In this document: positions 1 to 8,426 of the stretch, piece by piece
Position numbering within the stretch: position 1 is the first letter of the stretch
Layout of the letters: the number at the start of each line of letters is the position of its first letter
Assembly (NCBI GenBank): GCA_964546955.1
Contig: CAZJLP010000059.1
Coordinates: 1-30,548 of the forward strand
DNA length: 30,548 nucleotides
Direction: 5' to 3'
Source: CAZJLP01 sp964546955
Lineage (GTDB): Bacteria; Verrucomicrobiota; Verrucomicrobiia; Opitutales; Opitutaceae
The notes under the pieces: model-generated
Database searches by the model: none
Seen by the model: only the letters and a program-made list of their open reading frames with translations
Told to the model about the DNA's origin: nothing
Position numbers and translations under genes: made by a program

Positions 1-2265
1 CAGATCCTTTTTCTTATCTCCCGTCACATCGGCGACGATTGTCTCGCGAGGCTCCTGCTGGTTCCCCTTGCGTCCGTGGTAGTGCTGGTCGGTTTCGAAG
101 ACTTTGAAGTGGAGCCGGCTTTCCCAACTTTGATCCGCGCCACGGCTCAGAACCTCGATCAGATTCTTGTTCGGGTCGACGCAGAGCAATTCGAGTTTGT
201 CGTCCCCGTTGAGATCGCCGGCGATGATGTCCCCGTAGCTGATATCGGGCAGGTCGGTCGCATAGGTCCGGACGGTGACTGGGGAGAAATCATTCGCACC
301 GAGCGGCAGCCACCAAAAGCGGTCTTTGCCGAACACAAATGCTTCGGATCCGCCGCCGGGAACGCTTCGTACCTCGGCGCCCACCACGTCGATTTTTCCC
401 GCCGGGATCACATCCACCACTTGGAAGAGCGACTGAGCATTGGCACGCAGGATTTGGAACTGATCCGTTTTCTTGTCATAGAGGACCACGTCCCTGCCCT
501 TTCCCCCCGGCCTTGGAAGGACCAGCGTCGTGGCAATTTCCGCGCTGGGATCGCGCGCATTGAACTGATCCACGACGGTCAGCTCCCGCTTGTCGTTGAT
601 CCGCAGCGCGCGGGAAAAGCCTCCCGTGCTGACAAGCAGCTCCGCCTTTGCGTCGCCATCGATGTCGCCCAGCGAAACCGTGGCGGCGTCGAGATTGTCG
701 ACCAATCCCCTTCGGTACCCGCCAGCATTCGACAAGTCGGTGAAATTGAGCTCGTTCTCCTGCACCAGGAGGCGCATCGCGTCGAGCGGGGTGAAAATGG
801 CAATATCGAGCCGGCCGTCCTGATTAACATCGACCAGACGCACCGCGCGAGGATCCGTCTTGATGCCCGTCAGCTCGATGCTTTTCAACACGGTGGCCGA
901 ATCCTCTTTGCGCCCCAGGATCTCCACGTAGCGTTTGCCCTTGTCTTCCCGCACGACCACCAATTCGACTTTCCCGTCGCCATCGAGATCGCCAGCGGCG
1001 AGGGAGATTGGTTTGCCCGTGATCGGCAACGGCCGCGGATAACCGAGTCGGCCATCGGCCGTCACCGATGCGACCCCGACGGCCTGCTCTTTCATACTGG
1101 CGACAAAAAGATCGGTCCGGCCGTCGCCGTCCCAGTCGGCGGCCGCGATCGACCGCGCATCCGCAAACACCGGGAAGTGTTTCGATTGCGTGAAGCCGCC
1201 GTCCTTTTGACGAAAATAAATGAAGACCTGCGCGCCATCTGGATCGCTCACCGCGAGGTCGAGCCGGTTATCCGCGTTGAAATTGCCCAGGGCGTAACTG
1301 GCCGCGGTCTTGCTGCCCGGTCGCGGGCTGAACACCCGCGGGCGAAGCTTGGTCGTCGCGTCGTCCACCGGAGCGGGATCGAGGCGAAGTTCCTCCAATT
1401 GGCCGGTCACATCCTGCGCGAAGGCGAAGACAGCGCCCTGTTTGCCTGTCCCCTGTGACAAGATCTGCAGCGTGCAACGGGTCTGTTTGATCGTGTAGGC
1501 TTGCTCAGGTCCAAACTGATTTTCGGTGGTCTGGAGACGCAAGCGCAGGGGGTCGCGAGTATTCGAGCACAAATACACAAGGTCAGGCCGGCCATCGCCG
1601 TTCACATCACAGACCTCGAGACCATAGGAACCGTCGTCGGGCAAAGCGTAGCGTTCCGGCGGCGCCAGTACCCCGGCTTTGTCCTGATAGAAAATGGCGA
1701 GCTCCTTCTGTCCAATCATCAAAAGATCGGATCGTTTGTCCCCATTGAGGTCAGCGATCTTGAGAGAACCCACGAACTGAATCGGCGTAGGCGATTCGGT
1801 GATCTTCTTCTCCTTCCACGTCCGATCCGCCTGCTGGTAACGAATCGTGAGCGTCTGCGGTTCGCCCGTATAAGCAAGATCCGGGCGTCCATCGCCGTCC
1901 AGATCCCCCGTGGCGAGATCGAATACGGTTACGCCAGTGGTCACGCTATCTTTTCGAAAGCGCGCATCCTCGAGCACCGGTTCCCAACGATTGGCCCGAA
2001 CCGATTTAGGGGTTTGGTCGGGCTTTGTACCCGCCTTAAGTTGAAACAGGATCTCGATCGCCGACCGGTCGTTGTTCGCCACAACCAAGTCGAGCAAACC
2101 ATCGCCGTTCAAATCCACCGCTTGAAGCCCGCGCGTGCCCCAGTCGAGCTTGAGCACCTCCGGACCGCGCAAGGCCACGTCGCGCGCTGGCTCCGTGGCA
2201 GGAGCGGCGGCGAGCGCGGGACTGAGGAAGACGATTGCGGCGAGGCAACGGACGATGGGTGTCAC
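1..2265 (-). CDS. Secreted VCBS/FG-GAP repeat protein, 3' end outside the window
   Basis: I translated the minus strand by hand; 755 codons are open to the window edge with no stop. The N terminus is a short hydrophobic segment ending in an Ala-rich stretch (about residues 5-21), so export is likely. At least eleven FG-GAP/VCBS units of the form D-x-[ND]-G-D-x-x-x-[DE]-L follow, for example DLNGDGLLDLV (51-61), DLDGDGRPDL, DVNGDGRPDL and DIDGDAKAELLV. Such Asp-rich loops bind Ca2+ in integrin-like beta-propellers, so a surface or periplasmic propeller is expected; its ligand is unknown. The start is GTG at 2265, because it overlaps the TGA of the upstream gene in a GTGA 4-base junction and is directly followed by the signal-like segment. 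It is probably translated together with the DUF3352-like gene. Confidence 0.85.
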   Translation of the reverse strand, partial: MTPIVRCLAAIVFLSPALAAAPATEPARDVALRGPEVLKLDWGTRGLQAVDLNGDGLLDLVVANNDRSAIEILFQLKAGTKPDQTPKSVRANRWEPVLEDARFRKDSVTTGVTVFDLATGDLDGDGRPDLAYTGEPQTLTIRYQQADRTWKEKKITESPTPIQFVGSLKIADLNGDKRSDLLMIGQKELAIFYQDKAGVLAPPERYALPDDGSYGLEVCDVNGDGRPDLVYLCSNTRDPLRLRLQTTENQFGPEQAYTIKQTRCTLQILSQGTGKQGAVFAFAQDVTGQLEELRLDPAPVDDATTKLRPRVFSPRPGSKTAASYALGNFNADNRLDLAVSDPDGAQVFIYFRQKDGGFTQSKHFPVFADARSIAAADWDGDGRTDLFVASMKEQAVGVASVTADGRLGYPRPLPITGKPISLAAGDLDGDGKVELVVVREDKGKRYVEILGRKEDSATVLKSIELTGIKTDPRAVRLVDVNQDGRLDIAIFTPLDAMRLLVQENELNFTDLSNAGGYRRGLVDNLDAATVSLGDIDGDAKAELLVSTGGFSRALRINDKRELTVVDQFNARDPSAEIATTLVLPRPGGKGRDVVLYDKKTDQFQILRANAQSLFQVVDVIPAGKIDVVGAEVRSVPGGGSEAFVFGKDRFWWLPLGANDFSPVTVRTYATDLPDISYGDIIAGDLNGDDKLELLCVDPNKNLIEVLSRGADQSWESRLHFKVFETDQHYHGRKGNQQEPRETIVADVTGDKKKDL

Positions 2266-4091
2266 TTGGGATGGATGATCTTTGACTTACCGTAGAGACC
2301 TTTGCTGTCGCGATAGCCGTAGCCCGTCGCATAGCTCCAATACTGGCCCACGCGGGCCGGATCGGGCTTCGCGGTCACGTCGACAAAACCAACCGTGCCC
2401 GGCGCACCGTCGGCCGCGGCATCATCAGCGGGCTGTGCCTTGCCGCGCCCGGGCTTCTTCTTCGCTTTAGGACCCGCAAGAACATTTCCGAGCTGCCCGA
2501 ATGTTTCCATCAGGCTCCCCGTCATGAAACGCATGTTTTCGAACTGAAACGTGGAGGCGTTGGCGGGCACGTCCGCCAAGGCCTGTTTGACTTCGGGCAA
2601 CTCCCAAAACGTGGGCTGGCCGCCGGACAGGGTTTGAAGCGCGGATTCGATCGGAGCGGCAGAGCCCACCGAGAGGAAGAAGTATCCTTTGGCGATCGCG
2701 TAGCTGGCACCTTTCGTTGGGGCGGCGCCCGGAACCTGGGGAGGAGTCACTGTATAAATAGACGTACCGAGGTACTCCCGCTGCTGGAAAATCTTGTCGG
2801 CCTGGGGGCCCGCCATGCCTTTCAACGCCTCGAGGGCGCTGGTGAACGCGCCTTCGTTGGTCAACGACATGACAACAAGTTGATCCAAGTCCGCAATCGG
2901 CGGCGGAGTGTCGAGCGACACCCCGGGCCGGGCCGCATACGCCACCGTAAGATCTTCGCCCAAGCTTCCGATCAAATCGCGTTTGAAATCGATTTTGAGC
3001 TCTTGGTTCTTCTGCTTGATGAAGCCCTGCGCCATTCCGCTCAGCATCGGGCTCGCGTTCTCCAGGATCTCCTCAAGCGCGGCGTAAGCATCGCGAAAAC
3101 TGTACTTGGCGGCAGTAGCATTGACCCAGCGAGCCGACGCGTACGGCGCCTTCGGCACGGGGCCTTCACGGTACGACATCAACTTGATCAGACCGCGTTC
3201 CTCCGTGTAGGTGATTCCGAAATCCATTTCGGTGGCGGCATCGGTCAAACTGACGGCGAAATAGATTTCCTGCAAAGCGTCGAGGCCCAGAGCCGGGATA
3301 AGAGTGGTCGGATCGAAGCCCATTCCCTGCGGCGGGTTGGTTTTGGCTTTCGCTTCGACGGCCTGTTGGGCCACCGGAATGATCGCCTTCATATCGATCA
3401 GAAGGGTGAAATGCGCGTTGCCTGTTTTCTTTCGAAGCTCGAGCAATTTGTCCGATTGACCGAGGGGATTAGCCACCCCGCCCTTCTTCAGCGCATCCAC
3501 GGCAGTTTGCAGCAGAGACTTCACGGGGGAAGAGAGAAAGACCCCGTCCGTGACCGCCCAGCTCATGCCGACCTGATCCGCGTCGGCCGCCTTGCGAGAA
3601 TACAATGTCGCGCCTGCGAAGTCCTCTGTTTCGACCGGCTGGCCGCCTTCTTTTTTCGCGACGTCGAGCAGCGCTTTCTCCAATTTTGACGCATTCGCCC
3701 CCACTTCGGCGGCGAGCAGGATCGGGATTTCATCCTCTTTCTCCTCGTCGAACGCTCCCTCTATGGAGGGTATCGCAATCAAAACGTCGCCCGTGATCAA
3801 ATCCTGAATCTCGCGAAGAGACAGTCCCGTCTCGGTCTTCGTCAGATCGTCCCACTCGTCCACTTTCAGCTGGGCGCGGAACGGTGCGAAATACTTTTTC
3901 ACCTGCTCGTCATTCCAGGTTTTGGCCCAGGGGCTCTGGTCCCATTGCTTTAAGACCGACGGAAAATCGCGCACCGAAATGACCAGGGGAGTGTTCTCAC
4001 CCACGAGGTGCACGAGCGGGGTTGCCGCCGGGAGAACAGAAGTTCCGGCCAACGCGAGGATTACAGCGAGGGATCGACGAAGGGAATGCAT
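2262..4091 (-). CDS. Secreted DUF3352-like protein, function unknown
   Basis: 609 residues. ATG at 4091 is preferred over an in-frame TTG at 4133, because only from 4091 does the protein open with a clean signal peptide (MHSLRRSLAVILALAG, Ala-rich cleavage region near residue 22). The mature N-terminal part (about 25-100: a 'TPLVISVRDFPSVLKQW' strand/helix, then 'SLREIQDLITGDVLIAIP') resembles the DUF3352 group of secreted proteins of planctomycetes and verrucomicrobia; this is a memory-based, low-certainty assignment. No enzyme motif is visible. A Lys/Pro/Ala-rich low-complexity patch lies near residues 555-580, followed by a Tyr/Gly-rich end. The gene follows the protease gene after a 117-base gap in which I see no terminator, and its stop overlaps the start of the VCBS gene by 4 bases, so the two products are probably made in fixed ratio. 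Confidence 0.8.
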   Translation of the reverse strand: MHSLRRSLAVILALAGTSVLPAATPLVHLVGENTPLVISVRDFPSVLKQWDQSPWAKTWNDEQVKKYFAPFRAQLKVDEWDDLTKTETGLSLREIQDLITGDVLIAIPSIEGAFDEEKEDEIPILLAAEVGANASKLEKALLDVAKKEGGQPVETEDFAGATLYSRKAADADQVGMSWAVTDGVFLSSPVKSLLQTAVDALKKGGVANPLGQSDKLLELRKKTGNAHFTLLIDMKAIIPVAQQAVEAKAKTNPPQGMGFDPTTLIPALGLDALQEIYFAVSLTDAATEMDFGITYTEERGLIKLMSYREGPVPKAPYASARWVNATAAKYSFRDAYAALEEILENASPMLSGMAQGFIKQKNQELKIDFKRDLIGSLGEDLTVAYAARPGVSLDTPPPIADLDQLVVMSLTNEGAFTSALEALKGMAGPQADKIFQQREYLGTSIYTVTPPQVPGAAPTKGASYAIAKGYFFLSVGSAAPIESALQTLSGGQPTFWELPEVKQALADVPANASTFQFENMRFMTGSLMETFGQLGNVLAGPKAKKKPGRGKAQPADDAAADGAPGTVGFVDVTAKPDPARVGQYWSYATGYGYRDSKGLYGKSKIIHPK

Positions 4092-4208
4092 GGTGTAAGA
4101 AAAAGGGAAGACCTCCGAGATGAAGGAAAACAAAGGAAGCGTATCGTTTGCCGTGACGTTGATGCGGTGCCCAGGAACTGAGTTCGCGGCCGTCTCGGCG
4201 TCACACGA

Positions 4209-5174
4209 TCACGGCTTGGCGGAATTGATCGGCGTTTTGACGGGCCGGGGCGGCTCGAGATAGCGGTATCCAGCGTTTGGATTGCGCGGGTCGAAGGCAA
4301 AGGCGTCCCGATTGCGCAGGAAATTTTTCAATACTGCCGCCGGGATCGCGAAATTCAAACCCTCGATGCCGGCGATCATTGCTTTCATATTATTCACACC
4401 CACGACCTCGCCTCGAAGGTTGAACAACGGACCGCCAGAATTGCCGGGGTTGATCTGGGTGGTGGTCTGAATGTAGAGTTGTCCTTCGAGCGGGCGATTG
4501 CGCGTGCTGATGATACCCTGCGACACGGTGCGATCCAGGCCCAACGGACTGCCGATCGCGAAGACCGTCTGGCCGTCGGTCAGCGAGTTGGATTCACCCA
4601 AGGGAACCGTGGGAAACACGGCTGAGCCGCTGTCCTCGATCTTAAGGAGTGCAAGATCGAGCTTCGAATCGAGCGCGACAATGCGGACTTTATTGAAGGT
4701 GACTTTCTCCAGTTCGGCCGTGCCTCGGCGGAATTGAGTGATGGTGATCGTGTACTCCCCTGCCACCACGTGCTCGTTGGTGATCACGTAGCCGGCGGGA
4801 TGAATGATAAAGCCGGAGCCCAGACCCACCGGCGTGCGAACCTGCACGACGGCTTCACCCACGCGATCGACATTCTCCTTCACCGTCAGAGCTGGCTGTG
4901 ACGCCACCACCCGGTACAGGTCAGGGGTGTCGTCGACCACCGCGGCGGTTTTCGTGTCCTCCGCAATGACCCGTTCGATCTCGTCGCGCGGCACGGTCAA
5001 CACCGTGAATCCGAGATCCACGACCAAACGGTCGGCCCGCTCCGTGAGGATGTCGCCGCGAACCGTCGCCCCGTTCTTCAACTTGACGGTGCTCATCCCC
5101 GAGGCGGACACGGCAGTGAAGAAACCCGCGGCCGCGAGGGCAATTGAAACGAGATTGCGTGAAAACGACTTCAT
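4209..5174 (-). CDS. Secreted trypsin-like (S1C, HtrA/Deg-type) serine protease without PDZ domain
   Basis: 321 residues. The open frame runs further upstream, but ATG at 5174 gives a signal peptide (residues 1 to about 25) and overlaps the DAHP synthase stop as ATGA. Residues 28-70 (KLKNGATVRGDILTE through VPRDEIERVI) look like a small all-beta SH3/Sm-like module seen at the front of some planctomycete and verrucomicrobial proteins. Residues 100-285 are the protease: His135 in TNEHVVAG, Asp173 in SKLDLALLKI and Ser246 in NPGNSGGPL form the triad. After about residue 288 only a short Pro-rich tail remains, so the PDZ domains of DegP/DegS are missing. Expected role: periplasmic protein quality control or regulated cleavage. 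Substrate unknown. Confidence 0.92.
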   Translation of the reverse strand: MKSFSRNLVSIALAAAGFFTAVSASGMSTVKLKNGATVRGDILTERADRLVVDLGFTVLTVPRDEIERVIAEDTKTAAVVDDTPDLYRVVASQPALTVKENVDRVGEAVVQVRTPVGLGSGFIIHPAGYVITNEHVVAGEYTITITQFRRGTAELEKVTFNKVRIVALDSKLDLALLKIEDSGSAVFPTVPLGESNSLTDGQTVFAIGSPLGLDRTVSQGIISTRNRPLEGQLYIQTTTQINPGNSGGPLFNLRGEVVGVNNMKAMIAGIEGLNFAIPAAVLKNFLRNRDAFAFDPRNPNAGYRYLEPPRPVKTPINSAKP

Positions 5175-6211
5175 ACTTTTACCGGCCGGCGAAGGGCCCA
5201 AAGTTGTTTGGCCTGCGCGATCGTCTCGGCAAGCAGATCTGGAGCCAAAGCTTGTTTGGGATCGTCGCCGATTCCCTTGCTCGGCTGCACGTGCGCCTCG
5301 ATACAAAGACCATCCGCGCCGTAGGCGACCGCGGCAAGCGCGCAAGCCGGAACATACGATGCTTTCCCCACCGAGTGGGACGGATCCACCACCACGGGAG
5401 CCCAGGTCTTTTCCTTCAACAACGGGGTGATGCTTTCGTCCGGGTGATAACGATAGCCATCGAGCGACGGCGACGTACCCCGCGGACACAGGATCACGTT
5501 CGGATTGCCAAAAGCGGCGATGTACTCGGCCGCCGAGATAAATTCGTTGATCGGACCATTGTGGATGCTGCGTTTCAGCAGGACGACCACGTCGCGGGAG
5601 GCAACGGCCCGCCCGATCGTGCGCAGGAGGGAATAGTTCAAGGCGTTACGCGCGCCGACTTGCAGACAGGACACCCCCGCCTCGAGAGCCAACTCGACAT
5701 GCGCCTCCTCCATTACTTCCGTGTCGACGGGCAATCCCGTCCGACGAGATGCCTCGAGCAAGATCTCCATCGACTTGTTGTCGCCCTGGAAGGTGTAAGG
5801 ATTGGTGCGAGGCTTCCATACGCCACCCCGCAGCATATGGGCGCCCGCTTCCTTCACCGCCTGAGCCGTCTCGTAGAAAAGCTGTGGATTCTTGGGATCG
5901 ATGGTGCACTGGCCCGCGATGACGAACAACTCCTCGCCGAGCGTGACAGACCCCAGCGTGATCCGATGGGTCGCCAGATCGGAGCGGCGGTCCATCAATT
6001 TGAACGGGGACTGGATGCGGTCGATCCGGTCGACAAAATCGAGCCCCTCCAAACGGTTGATCATCAACTCGTCGCGCTCATCGCCCACAATGGCGTAAAT
6101 CGTTCGAACAGCCCCGACGATGGGTTGAATCCGGCAGCCGAAGGCCTCGACGATTTGTGTGACCTCGGCCAGTTGTTCCGGCGCCAGGCGGTTCGATTTG
6201 GGCAGTATCAT
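5171..6211 (-). CDS. aroF: 3-deoxy-7-phosphoheptulonate (DAHP) synthase, Thermotoga-type, divergent
   Basis: 346 residues; ATG at 6211. DAHP synthase condenses phosphoenolpyruvate and erythrose 4-phosphate, the first step of aromatic amino acid synthesis. The layout matches the short bacterial class I form with an N-terminal ferredoxin/ACT-like regulatory domain (about 1-70) and a TIM barrel (about 85-340). Visible family features: MLRGGVWKPRTNPYTFQG (126-143), QVGARNA (184-190), LLKRS (211-215), CPRG (242-245) and VDPSHS (275-280). Metal ligands by family knowledge would be Cys102, His279, Glu305 and an Asp in the DDPKQ segment. Oddities: the usual AGPCS loop reads AGQCT, and KRG is KRS. No other aromatic gene is adjacent; trpC lies 18 kb away. 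A related aldolase role cannot be excluded. Confidence 0.88.
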   Translation of the reverse strand: MILPKSNRLAPEQLAEVTQIVEAFGCRIQPIVGAVRTIYAIVGDERDELMINRLEGLDFVDRIDRIQSPFKLMDRRSDLATHRITLGSVTLGEELFVIAGQCTIDPKNPQLFYETAQAVKEAGAHMLRGGVWKPRTNPYTFQGDNKSMEILLEASRRTGLPVDTEVMEEAHVELALEAGVSCLQVGARNALNYSLLRTIGRAVASRDVVVLLKRSIHNGPINEFISAAEYIAAFGNPNVILCPRGTSPSLDGYRYHPDESITPLLKEKTWAPVVVDPSHSVGKASYVPACALAAVAYGADGLCIEAHVQPSKGIGDDPKQALAPDLLAETIAQAKQLWALRRPVKV

Positions 6212-6391
6212 TCTAAAGAGAAGCTGGCCTGCATCCTAGGTAAGCGCAGACGTGATTGCACAGGATAAAGTGACAGTGTTTCCGCGGCTTCGGTCATGCA
6301 TTCGTTGCTTCATTGTCCATAATAACCCTTTGGCACCCGCACGTTACATCGACCGAACGGAACCAAGGTTAATAGCTGACCGGAGCCAAAC

Positions 6392-6485
6392 GAGCTGAGA
6401 GCTGAGAGTTCTAGAGCTTAGAGCATGTCGGAGACGGCCATTCTCCTAATACTCTGGCTCTCGGCTATAGACTCTCAGCTCTGAA
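6392..6485. repeat. Imperfect palindrome of degenerate 7-base units (GAGCTGA type)
   Basis: The left arm (6392-6426) is a run of about five units related to GAGCTGA, one of them 8 bases long. The right arm (6452-6485), read on the minus strand, is another run of units related to AGAGCTG, so the two arms face each other across about 25 bases. The right arm contains the TGA stop of the pseudouridine synthase gene (6475-6477). The element lies in the 263-base gap between that gene and the DAHP synthase gene. The rest of the gap (6212-6391) should hold the DAHP synthase promoter, but I see no convincing -35/-10 pair. Confidence 0.7.
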
Positions 6486-7272
6486 CTTCCTTCGACCCTC
6501 CCCTCAAGGCTTTGGCGAATTCGTCCGGAAGAGGCGCGACCGCGTGAAAAGCATGGGTGCGGCCGGCGAAATCGTACTCGAATCGCGTCTCCAGCGAATG
6601 CAGAAACAGGCGCTTCTCTCCCGTCGCCTTCGCAAACGCTCGGTTGGCCGTAAAGTCCCCGTAGGTCGCATCGCCGACAATCGGCAAGTGTCGCTTGGCA
6701 CACTGCACGCGCAGCTGGTGACTCCGCCCTGTCTTGGGTTCGAGTTGAATCAGCGAAAGGGGGCGCTCGGCCCTGCAGCTGCGGACGAGTTTCATGTGCG
6801 CCTCGGCGGGGATATTTCCCGCGGAGGTCTGCGTTCGGATCTGGCCGGCGCGTTTTTGCACCGCCACTTTATCGCGCCAACTCTGCTGGCTTGCGGCGGG
6901 GATGCCGAAGACGAGCGCCTGATAGACCTTGTGCACCGATTTCCGCAGAAAGAGCGCGCGAATCGTTTTCGCCAGCGGTTCCGAAGCCGCGCCCAGGATC
7001 ACTCCCGACGTGCCGGAATCGAGACGGTTCAACAACCACAATCGTCGCGGCGCACCTCCTGAGACCGCGCTGTCAGTCCATTGATAGTATTCGCCATCCA
7101 ATTGGTAGTGGCACATCAGGAGCGATCGCAATTGATCGCTTCCTTCGTTCGGATGCGAAAGCACTCCGGCGGGCTTGGCCAAGGCGATGAGGCCATTGCG
7201 ATCCTGCGCCACGACGACAACGCCAGGTCCGAGCGGAAGGCCATTTCCCCGCTGCTCCGAAACTGAGGTCAC
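6475..7272 (-). CDS. RluA-family pseudouridine synthase
   Basis: 265 residues from GTG at 7272, chosen because it overlaps the TGA of the TonB-like gene as GTGA; the open frame continues upstream only inside that gene. RluA-type enzymes isomerise uridine to pseudouridine in rRNA or tRNA. Seen here: LIALAKPAGVLSHP (28-41), the catalytic-Asp motif LNRLDSGTSG (81-90, Asp85; canonical HRLD has Asn for His), KVYQALVFG (115-123) and KTGRSHQLRVQ (180-190) followed by a short GDATYGD segment. No S4 RNA-binding domain precedes the catalytic domain, as in the RluA/RluE-like short forms. The target base cannot be predicted. The last two codons and the stop lie within the palindromic repeat, so the natural C terminus may have been altered by repeat insertion. 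Confidence 0.88.
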   Translation of the reverse strand: MTSVSEQRGNGLPLGPGVVVVAQDRNGLIALAKPAGVLSHPNEGSDQLRSLLMCHYQLDGEYYQWTDSAVSGGAPRRLWLLNRLDSGTSGVILGAASEPLAKTIRALFLRKSVHKVYQALVFGIPAASQQSWRDKVAVQKRAGQIRTQTSAGNIPAEAHMKLVRSCRAERPLSLIQLEPKTGRSHQLRVQCAKRHLPIVGDATYGDFTANRAFAKATGEKRLFLHSLETRFEYDFAGRTHAFHAVAPLPDEFAKALRGGSKEVQS

Positions 7273-8402
7273 TGGTAATGAAAGCTGTAGACGAGTTCCT
7301 GAGAATGGCCCAGGACGGCAATCATGTCGTCGGTCCACTTTCCGTAGGGCGCTCGATTCCCAATCGCGCTCTTGCACGTTTGCTGGGCCTGCCCGCTATC
7401 CCCTTCGACGCTGATAAACTCGCCGATGGTGCCATCGGAAAGAAGGCGAAAACGGATAACAATTTGAGTGCCCGGGGGCGGGAAAACCCTGCTCGCTTGG
7501 TGGATCCTATTCCATTCGATCTCCACCGTTTCAGCGAGTTGTTGGAGGTACTGGCCGTATTGGCTGAACTTCGCATTGACGGCCTGCACGCCGACATTGT
7601 TCGTGCCGAAAATATTCTCCTGCAGGATCGCGGCGCGCGAGTTGCGGCGGACCAGGGCACGGCGCGGCTGCGGCTTCTGGGGATCGATGCGCGGCTGGAC
7701 GGTCTGCGGCGCGCCCACCAACACCTCGGATTTCTTGTCTCCTTCCACCGGCTTGGGAACGTTGGTCGGGTTGGGTGTCTGTTTTGCCGCGTTCATGCCG
7801 ACACCGGTGGCGCTATCGCCCTCGAATTTTTCGTGACCCGGGAGCGGAGTCTGTTCGCGTTGGGCCTGCGCCGCCGCGGCGGCTTCGGGCACATCCGGAG
7901 GCGCAGGTACCGGCTCGGGCGGCGGCAGCGGCTCGGGGGGTCGAAGCTGCCCGTCGAAGATATTGCTCGAGAGTTCCTTGAGGTCCTTGCGACCTTCCGT
8001 GCTCGGCATCTCGCCCTTCACTTCCGCGGGCGGTTTTTCTTGCGCGACCTGTTGATTGCGCGCGGCAAACTGGCGCGTCTTGTCCGGGATATTTTCGGGT
8101 GCGTCGGGATTCGTTTCGACAAAACGGTCCGGCGGCGGCTCAGGCTTTTTCTCCGCGAAATCCTCCGGTTCCAACTGGATTTCAAACGATGGTTTAGGCG
8201 GGGGACGAGAGGCGCTGTCGCTGACGTGACCGAGCCGTGAGAATCCCGCGCCGAGGAGCCACACCAATAACGGCCAGAGGACAATCGTCAGTATGACGCC
8301 CACCTTGACCGACCGCACGTCCTGTTGGTCGGTGAATTCGTTTTTGTACCGGCGTGGGACCGCCTTCGGCGGGGGGGATGGGCGGTCGAGGGTGGGCGGC
8401 AT
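7269..8402 (-). CDS. TonB/TolA-like energy transducer protein
   Basis: 377 residues; ATG at 8402. Topology is that of TonB/TolA: a basic, Pro-rich cytoplasmic N terminus (1-32), one membrane helix (about 33-53, VGVILTIVLWPLLVWLLGAG), a long Pro/Glu-rich periplasmic spacer (about 65-260) and a compact C-terminal domain (about 275-377). The C-terminal segment FSQYGQYLQQLAETVEIEW, then VIRFRLLSDGTIGEF, is closer to the TolA C-terminal pattern than to canonical TonB. Such proteins pass proton-motive-force energy from ExbB/D or TolQ/R partners to the outer membrane. No such partner gene is in the window. Maf is 24 bases upstream and the pseudouridine synthase gene overlaps downstream, so maf, this gene and the synthase probably form one transcript. 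Confidence 0.82.
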   Translation of the reverse strand: MPPTLDRPSPPPKAVPRRYKNEFTDQQDVRSVKVGVILTIVLWPLLVWLLGAGFSRLGHVSDSASRPPPKPSFEIQLEPEDFAEKKPEPPPDRFVETNPDAPENIPDKTRQFAARNQQVAQEKPPAEVKGEMPSTEGRKDLKELSSNIFDGQLRPPEPLPPPEPVPAPPDVPEAAAAAQAQREQTPLPGHEKFEGDSATGVGMNAAKQTPNPTNVPKPVEGDKKSEVLVGAPQTVQPRIDPQKPQPRRALVRRNSRAAILQENIFGTNNVGVQAVNAKFSQYGQYLQQLAETVEIEWNRIHQASRVFPPPGTQIVIRFRLLSDGTIGEFISVEGDSGQAQQTCKSAIGNRAPYGKWTDDMIAVLGHSQELVYSFHYQ

Positions 8403-8426
8403 GTGCGCGGAGCAATACGAAGGAAA

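Noticed and set aside
76..1458. Long plus-strand open frame of 460 codons
   Set aside because: It is antisense to the VCBS gene, whose minus-strand translation shows eleven regular FG-GAP motifs; the plus frame has no family features.
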